In this document: one piece after another, positions 59,166-64,000 of the stretch
How positions within the stretch are numbered: position 1 is the stretch's first letter
Layout of the letters: each line of letters starts with the position of its first letter
NCBI RefSeq assembly: GCF_007096385.1
Contig: NZ_VJWL01000002.1
Coordinates: forward strand, 310,001-374,000
DNA: 64,000 bases
Reading direction: 5' to 3'
Source: Aliidiomarina halalkaliphila
Lineage (GTDB): Bacteria; Pseudomonadota; Gammaproteobacteria; Enterobacterales; Alteromonadaceae
The notes under the pieces: generated by a model
Database searches by the model: none
Told to the model about the DNA's origin: nothing
What the model saw: only the letters and a program-made list of their open reading frames with translations
Program-made: the position numbers and the translations under genes

Positions 59166-60131
59166 ATGAAGGTTTTTGCAAATGCTTTAGAGATGATCGG
59201 CAATACGCCGATGGTGCGGGTAAACCATATGGATACGGGCCCGTGTGAGTTGTACTTGAAATTAGAGACGCAAAACCCGGGGATGTCGATTAAAGATCGT
59301 ATCGCAGTGTCGATGATTGCGGCCGCAGAAGCTGACGGCAAAATCAAACCAGGCGATACCTTAATTGAAGCCACCGCTGGCAACACCGGCTTGGGATTGG
59401 CGCTCGTGGCAGCGCAGAAAGGCTATAAGCTGATTATCGTTCTGCCCGATAAGATGAGCCGGGAAAAACTGTATAACTTGCGTGCCCTAGGTGCGGAAGT
59501 GATTGAAACACGCTCCGACGTGCAAAAAGGTCACCCCGAGTACTATCAGGATGTGGCGTTGCGTTTGTCGAAAGAACGCGGCGCCTTCTATATCAACCAA
59601 TTTGAAAACCCAGCCAACGTGACTGCGCACTACGAAACCACGGGCCCAGAAATGTGGCAACAAATGGAAGGCAAACTAGACGCCTTTGTATGTGGGGTGG
59701 GCTCAGGAGGCACCCTGACTGGAGTGGGCCGTTATCTGCGTGAACAGAATCCTGATGTGGATTTAGTATTGGCCGATCCCGATGGCTCGATCTTGGCGCC
59801 TTTGATTAACGAGGGCAAAGAAGTAGACGCCGGCAGTTGGCGCGTAGAAGGCATTGGTGAAGACTTTATTCCGGTGATTTGTGAAATCGCTTTGGCCGGA
59901 AAAGCTTATGCTATTAGCGATAAAGAATCATTTGAAGTGGCTCGAGAAGTGCTCTTGAAAGAGGGTGTGATGGTTGGTTCATCGTCGGGCACGTTGATCG
60001 CCGCTGCGCTGCGTTACTGCCGGGAGCAAACCGAGCCGAAGCGCGTTGTAACGCTTGCCTGCGATACAGGATGCCGTTACTTATCAAAATTATTCAATGA
60101 TGAGTGGCTTGCCGCTCAAGATCTAGATTAA
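59166..60131 (+). CDS. cystathionine beta-synthase (catalytic core only) / CysM-like
   Basis: 321 aa, PLP fold II. PLP Lys in NPGMSIKDRIAVSMI, AGNTGLG, VGSGGTLTG, and GSSSGT. It resembles cystathionine beta-synthase more than CysK/CysM: LPDKMSREKLYNLRALGAEV, ADPDGSIL with RVEGIGEDFIP, and CDTGCRYLSKLFNDEWL at the end. No CBS domains follow. It probably joins serine and homocysteine; an O-acetylserine sulfhydrylase role cannot be excluded. The adjacent gene is a cystathionine gamma-lyase, giving reverse transsulfuration. Confidence 0.85.
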   Translation: MKVFANALEMIGNTPMVRVNHMDTGPCELYLKLETQNPGMSIKDRIAVSMIAAAEADGKIKPGDTLIEATAGNTGLGLALVAAQKGYKLIIVLPDKMSREKLYNLRALGAEVIETRSDVQKGHPEYYQDVALRLSKERGAFYINQFENPANVTAHYETTGPEMWQQMEGKLDAFVCGVGSGGTLTGVGRYLREQNPDVDLVLADPDGSILAPLINEGKEVDAGSWRVEGIGEDFIPVICEIALAGKAYAISDKESFEVAREVLLKEGVMVGSSSGTLIAAALRYCREQTEPKRVVTLACDTGCRYLSKLFNDEWLAAQDLD

Positions 60132-60146
60132 GAGGTACTGGCCAAT

Positions 60147-61319
60147 ATGCGTGATACAAAACATTTAGCATTCGCAACGCGTACCATTCATGGTGGGCAA
60201 GCGCCTGAGCCTGTAACAGGTGCGGTCATGCCGCCAATCGTGACCAGCTCTACCTACATTCAATCAAGCCCAGGCGTGCATGCGGGGTTTGAATACTCAC
60301 GTTCGCACAATCCAACCCGTTTTGCGTGGGAGCGTTCAGTCGCTAATTTAGAAGGCGGCACGCGCGGATATGCATTTGCATCAGGAATGGCAGCGACCTC
60401 GACCATTATAGAGCTGATTGACAGCGGCGACCATGTGGTGGCGATGGATGATCTCTACGGTGGTAGCTTCCGCTTGTTTGATAAAGTGCGTGAGCGGTCA
60501 TCGGGGCTGGCATTTAGCTATGTCGACATGGCCGATGTTGATGCCGTGGCTGCGGCATTTACGCCAAAGACCCGCATGGTGTGGATTGAAACCCCAAGCA
60601 ACCCGATGATGAAGCTGGTGGATATTCAGGCGGTGGTGGAACGAGCCCGTGCCCACAATCCAGAGATGATCGTGGTGGTGGATAACACCTTCGCAACGCC
60701 TTATAACCAGCGTCCGTTGGAGCTTGGCGCCGACATCGTGATGCACTCGGCTACCAAATACCTTAATGGCCATTCGGATATGGTCGGCGGGATTGCCGTG
60801 GTCGGTGAGCGCGAAGATCTGCAAGAGCAAATGGCGTTTTTGCAAAACTCCATTGGCGCGGTTGCCGGACCTTTTGATAGTTACTTGGCACTGCGTGGCG
60901 TGAAAACCTTGGCGTTACGTATGAAGCATCATAACCAAGCGGCGTTAGAAATCGCTCAGTGGTTAGAGCAGCATCCACGGGTAGCAAAAGTGATTCACCC
61001 GGGTTTGGAAAGCCATCCGCAACACGAACTTGCTAAGAAACAAATGCATGGCTTCGGTGGCATGATCTCTATTTTCCTCGATGGTGATTTGGATCACGCT
61101 CGTCGATTCCTGGAAGCGGTAGAGATTTTCGCATTAGCGGAATCCCTAGGCGGTGTGGAAAGCCTCATTGAGCATCCAGCGATTATGACCCACGCTTCCA
61201 TTCCAGCAGAAAATCGCCAGAAACTCGGTATTCACGATAATTTCGTGCGCATTTCGGTGGGCATCGAAGATACCCAGGATTTGATTGCGGATCTGCAGCA
61301 AGCACTCGAGGCCATGTAA
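60147..61319 (+). CDS. cystathionine gamma-lyase (Cys/Met metabolism PLP family)
   Basis: 390 aa. Fold I PLP enzyme with Lys in [16 protein letters not shown], Asp in [13 protein letters not shown], and substrate Tyr/Arg in [18 protein letters not shown] and MetB share this fold; the C-terminal [20 protein letters not shown] is common to both. It lies 15 bases after the CBS-like gene, so cystathionine cleavage to cysteine is the likely role. Confidence 0.92.
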   Translation: MRDTKHLAFATRTIHGGQAPEPVTGAVMPPIVTSSTYIQSSPGVHAGFEYSRSHNPTRFAWERSVANLEGGTRGYAFASGMAATSTIIELIDSGDHVVAMDDLYGGSFRLFDKVRERSSGLAFSYVDMADVDAVAAAFTPKTRMVWIETPSNPMMKLVDIQAVVERARAHNPEMIVVVDNTFATPYNQRPLELGADIVMHSATKYLNGHSDMVGGIAVVGEREDLQEQMAFLQNSIGAVAGPFDSYLALRGVKTLALRMKHHNQAALEIAQWLEQHPRVAKVIHPGLESHPQHELAKKQMHGFGGMISIFLDGDLDHARRFLEAVEIFALAESLGGVESLIEHPAIMTHASIPAENRQKLGIHDNFVRISVGIEDTQDLIADLQQALEAM

Positions 61320-61320
61320 T

Positions 61321-61740
61321 ATGAGCATTCCTCCATTTCACTTAGCTATTCCGGTGGATGATCTCGCCAAAGCGCGTGCGTTTTACGGTGATTTACTGGG
61401 GTGTGAAGAAGGGCGCAGCTCAGAGCATTGGATCGATTGGAATTTTCATGGCCACCAGCTGGTGACCCATGTGGCGCCTGATCGTTTGTTGCCGCCGGTG
61501 ACCAATCCGGTGGATGGGCATGATGTGCCGGTACCGCACTTCGGTGTGGTGCTGGATATGGAATCCTGGTCGGCTCTGGCAGCGCGGGTGAAAGCGGCGG
61601 GCATCCCGTTTGTGATTGAACCTTATGTGCGTTTTAAGGGACAACCGGGAGAGCAAGCCACCATGTTCTTCCATGATCCTGCAGGCAACGCCATGGAATT
61701 TAAAGCCTTTAAAGATTTGAGTAAGCTGTTCGCGAAGTAA
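61321..61740 (+). CDS. VOC-family (glyoxalase/dioxygenase fold) protein
   Basis: 139 aa from ATG 61321, 1 base after the preceding stop. Paired beta-alpha-beta-beta-beta modules: [23 protein letters not shown], then [11 protein letters not shown], ending [18 protein letters not shown]. Metal ligand positions appear (His near start, Glu in AMEFK). VOC enzymes act on many small molecules; the substrate here is unknown. Likely cotranscribed with the cysteine genes. Confidence 0.9.
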   Translation: MSIPPFHLAIPVDDLAKARAFYGDLLGCEEGRSSEHWIDWNFHGHQLVTHVAPDRLLPPVTNPVDGHDVPVPHFGVVLDMESWSALAARVKAAGIPFVIEPYVRFKGQPGEQATMFFHDPAGNAMEFKAFKDLSKLFAK

Positions 61741-61751
61741 GTCTCAAGAGG

Positions 61752-61787
61752 AAGGCGAGTGCTAACGAATTAACACGCACTCGCCTT
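61752..61787. terminator. hairpin between convergent genes
   Basis: AAGGCGAGTGC and GCACTCGCCTT form a perfect 11-bp stem, partly inside the 3' end of the gene at 61762. T runs are weak. It probably ends both converging transcripts. Confidence 0.6.
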
Positions 61788-62841
61788 TGCTGGCATCCAT
61801 GACCAAGCAACTGTGTGCCGGCACGATCACCAACAAATCCCCCAGCTGTAATTCTGCCATGAGCGTATCGGGCACTTTCACTTTGCCGTGTTCCTGAGAC
61901 AAGCCGTGCACGTAGGCGTCTTGAATCGGACCACCCCAACCGTCGCTGGTAATGCGCATCACTTGTCCATAGCGTGGTTTTCCATCAATCAGCACGAAAT
62001 CCTTACTAAAATGCACCGCACCGCCATGCACCACAACTTCCCCACGCTCTGGATAACGCGCAATCACTGGGCAGGCCACGGCTAAGGCGATATCAGACCA
62101 ATCACAGGCACCGATACGCTGTTGTTGCCAATCATAAAACACATAATTACCGGGGCGGATTTCATCGGCACCAGGAAAGCTATCCATACGGCTACAGGTC
62201 GGTGTGTCACCCACGGAAACACGGATTGAATCAGTAGGAATGGGAGAATCTGCCAGTAATTGCTGTAAGCGCTCTAAGCTCTCTTGATGCACTTGTGCGA
62301 TGCCATGATCACCACGCGTAGTGTAGCTATTCCCAGCGTGCAACAGTATGCCCACGTGGCGCACTTGTGGAAGTTCATGGGCTGCTTTAAGCAACTCGTA
62401 AATACGGCGAGACTCACGCCAAGAGATGCCGGTACGTCCGTAACCGGCATCGATTTCTACATAAAGGTCGATGGGGTGCATAAGTCGCTGCACGGTTTTC
62501 AGGGCATCGATATGTTCGACCGTGAGCCCTAATGTTATCTCTCGGGCGAGGCGATTATAGGCGGGCAATTGGCGTGGGTTGAGTGGGATGGCAATCAAAA
62601 TATCGCGCCAACCGGCATCCGCGAAGAGGCGTGCCATAGGTACCGACGACACTGCGATGGGTGTCTGCTCCGGCGGGCCAAACCATTTGCCAATCAACGG
62701 CGATTGATGGGTTTTAAAATGGGGGCGCAGGTCAACACCTGCAGTCTGGGCCTTCTCCTGCATGCGTGCAATGTTGCGTTTGGCCTTGCGGCTATCCACA
62801 ACCACTTCAGGGCCAGCAATAGTGTTCCAATTCATTTTCAT
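61762..62841 (-). CDS. D-threonine aldolase/D-serine dehydratase-like fold III PLP enzyme
   Basis: 359 aa from ATG 62841, AGGAGA 9 bases upstream. PLP Lys in DLRPHFKTHQS; metal site His/Cys in VPAHSCLVMD; further IDAGYGRTGISWRESRRI and HGGAVHFSKDFVLI. This is the DSD1/D-threonine aldolase family; members include D-serine dehydratase, D-threo-3-hydroxyaspartate dehydratase and beta-hydroxyaspartate aldolase. The substrate cannot be read from sequence. Its start overlaps the end of the fold II dehydratase gene, so the two are coupled. Confidence 0.88.
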   Translation of the reverse strand: MKMNWNTIAGPEVVVDSRKAKRNIARMQEKAQTAGVDLRPHFKTHQSPLIGKWFGPPEQTPIAVSSVPMARLFADAGWRDILIAIPLNPRQLPAYNRLAREITLGLTVEHIDALKTVQRLMHPIDLYVEIDAGYGRTGISWRESRRIYELLKAAHELPQVRHVGILLHAGNSYTTRGDHGIAQVHQESLERLQQLLADSPIPTDSIRVSVGDTPTCSRMDSFPGADEIRPGNYVFYDWQQQRIGACDWSDIALAVACPVIARYPERGEVVVHGGAVHFSKDFVLIDGKPRYGQVMRITSDGWGGPIQDAYVHGLSQEHGKVKVPDTLMAELQLGDLLVIVPAHSCLVMDASKGECVLIR

Positions 62842-62846
62842 AGGAA

Positions 62847-63836
62847 CTATTCTCCTGTCCAAGGCACGCGATCAAGATCCACGTTGCCACCACTCAGAAT
62901 TAATCCCAATCGTTTTCCTTGGAAAAGTTCAGGATACTTGCACACAGCAGCATAGACTACGGCCGAGGATGGCTCGACGATGACTTTAAGCGACTGCCAC
63001 AGAGCTTTCATGGCGCGAATTACCTCGATATCGGAGACCACTAAAATATCGCTTACGTAATCTTGTAGCACTGGAAATGTGTGCGTGCCAAGGCTCGTAA
63101 GTAAGCCGTCGCATATACTGCGTGGAGGCATCGCCGGTTGAATTGATCCGGTCTTAAAGCTTGCAGCGCCATCCGCGGCTAATTCCGGTTCTACGCCCCA
63201 CACGGGAATTCCTTGGCTGTGCGCTATCATCGCAGTACCGCTAAGGAGGCCTCCGCCACCAAGCGGCGCCAGAATACCATCTAACTCTGGCTGTGACTTG
63301 ATTAGTTCAAGCGCGGCAGTTCCCTGACCGGCAATAATGAGCGGGTGGTTATAGGGCGGAATAAACTGCATGGCACTGGTGGCTTGCCAATGGGCCACTT
63401 GCGCTTCCCGGGCTGCCATCCCTGGTTCTATTTCGGTGATGTGAGCGCCATAGCGGGCAATATTCTGTTTTTTCACCTTAGGTGCATTGGTGGGTACGGC
63501 CACATGTACCGGAACGCCAAGGAGCTGGCCCGCGTGGGCGAGGGCGGCGCCATGATTGCCTGAAGAAACCGTATACACGCCCGCTTGTCGTTGTTCCGCC
63601 GTAAGGTGAAGTAGGGCATGACAGGCGCCCCGGAACTTAAAGGCACCGGTCTTTTGCAGGTTTTCGCATTTGAACCACAGTTGGGTACCGGCAGAAGCGC
63701 CACCTACCGCCTGATCTAAGCAAGGGCTATTTAGCACAGGCGTTTGCACGATGTAGGATGCGATTAACTTTTCTGCTCGCAGAATCAAATTTAGATTCAA
63801 ATCATCTGCGCCTGCAATATGCTGCCAACCGGTCAA
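62847..63836 (-). CDS. serine/threonine dehydratase-family fold II PLP enzyme
   Basis: 329 aa from TTG 63836. PLP Lys in KTGAFKFRGACHA, SGNHGAALAHAGQLLG, PLGGGGLLSGTAM and the C-terminal SGGNVDLDRVPW. It belongs to the threonine/serine ammonia-lyase, serine racemase, hydroxyaspartate dehydratase group. The gene is followed by the fold III enzyme at 62841 with 5 bases between, so the pair probably serves one pathway for beta-hydroxy amino acids. No ACT domain, so allosteric feedback by isoleucine is unlikely. Confidence 0.9.
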   Translation of the reverse strand: MTGWQHIAGADDLNLNLILRAEKLIASYIVQTPVLNSPCLDQAVGGASAGTQLWFKCENLQKTGAFKFRGACHALLHLTAEQRQAGVYTVSSGNHGAALAHAGQLLGVPVHVAVPTNAPKVKKQNIARYGAHITEIEPGMAAREAQVAHWQATSAMQFIPPYNHPLIIAGQGTAALELIKSQPELDGILAPLGGGGLLSGTAMIAHSQGIPVWGVEPELAADGAASFKTGSIQPAMPPRSICDGLLTSLGTHTFPVLQDYVSDILVVSDIEVIRAMKALWQSLKVIVEPSSAVVYAAVCKYPELFQGKRLGLILSGGNVDLDRVPWTGE

Positions 63837-63928
63837 GAGTTTACCCCGCTTACTGGTGGATTCTGCCTATTAAGAGTACACTAAGCACCTGTTCGCAGAC
63901 CAGTTTTGTTTCGTACAAGGAGTTCTCC

Positions 63929-64000
63929 ATGGATACGCTTACGGCGGCCATTACGCTGTTATTGATTATGAATCCACTGGGTAACCTACCCATTTTCATT
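63929..64000 (+). CDS. MarC/YhgN-type inner membrane protein (5' end only)
   Basis: ATG with AAGGAG upstream, then 24 codons to the window end: MDTLTAAITLLLIMNPLGNL and PIFI. The LLLIMNPLGNLPIF stretch is typical of the YhgN/MarC family. The gene continues past the window. Function of the family is not well known. Confidence 0.8.
   Translation, partial: MDTLTAAITLLLIMNPLGNLPIFI

Overview
The window looks like chromosome of a marine-type gammaproteobacterium, most like the Idiomarina/Alteromonadales group. That call rests on gene content: two exported S9 peptidases, an S46 peptidase, an exported M17 aminopeptidase, long c-di-GMP proteins, a short cytochrome c5, rep, dinB, comM, ubiK and purEK. 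It is an inference from families; no rRNA is present. Two parts are clear: an accessory island (1 to about 20.63 kb) and ordinary chromosome (20.63-64 kb), with a tRNA-Arg(CCG) gene at the junction.

Island, 0-9.4 kb: AT-rich, gene-poor and full of remnants. It carries an Xre/ImmA pair, a small 46-residue gene, two MbcA/ParS (DUF2384) antitoxin-like genes without a RES toxin, an AbiEi-like antitoxin without its AbiEii partner, a Fic protein whose catalytic His is Gln, and a 61-bp tandem repeat array directly upstream of the Fic gene. There is also an IS3-family transposase tail and several short genes of unknown function. An integrase operon (small DNA-binding protein, tyrosine integrase, unknown protein, HTH protein) runs leftward from 9.37 kb. 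Its control region holds many copies of ATGACA/TGTCAT and is shared with a divergent small Xre regulator.

Island, 9.8-20.5 kb: an extended type I restriction-modification operon, hsdM-hsdS-(GIY-YIG/DUF4357)-(DUF6161-like membrane protein)-hsdR-(YgjP-like metallopeptidase)-(Sll1717-type P-loop ATPase), all on the + strand. It ends near three tandem 11-bp repeats and the 3' end of tRNA-Arg, the expected attachment site. The other island end was not found and probably lies before the window.

Chromosome, 20.9-64 kb: two large GGDEF/EAL proteins; S9, M17 and S46 peptidases; MgtE; an outer membrane protein; Hsp20; OsmC; and a carboxylesterase. A continuous minus-strand run follows: purE-purK-glpK-cdd-deoC-deoA-deoB (IMP synthesis, glycerol kinase, nucleoside salvage and catabolism). 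After that come dinB with a candidate LexA box, cytochrome c5, rep, ubiK followed closely by a BaeS/BaeR-like two-component system and an EF-hand protein, a patch of lineage-specific secreted proteins, comM, a reverse transsulfuration pair (CBS core plus cystathionine gamma-lyase) with a VOC protein, and two PLP enzymes acting on hydroxy-amino acids. The window ends inside a MarC/YhgN-type membrane protein gene.

Best candidates for something new: the catalytic-His-less Fic gene with its repeat array, the accessory genes embedded in the hsd operon, the operator array between integrase and regulator, and the alpha/beta hydrolase that lacks its nucleophile.
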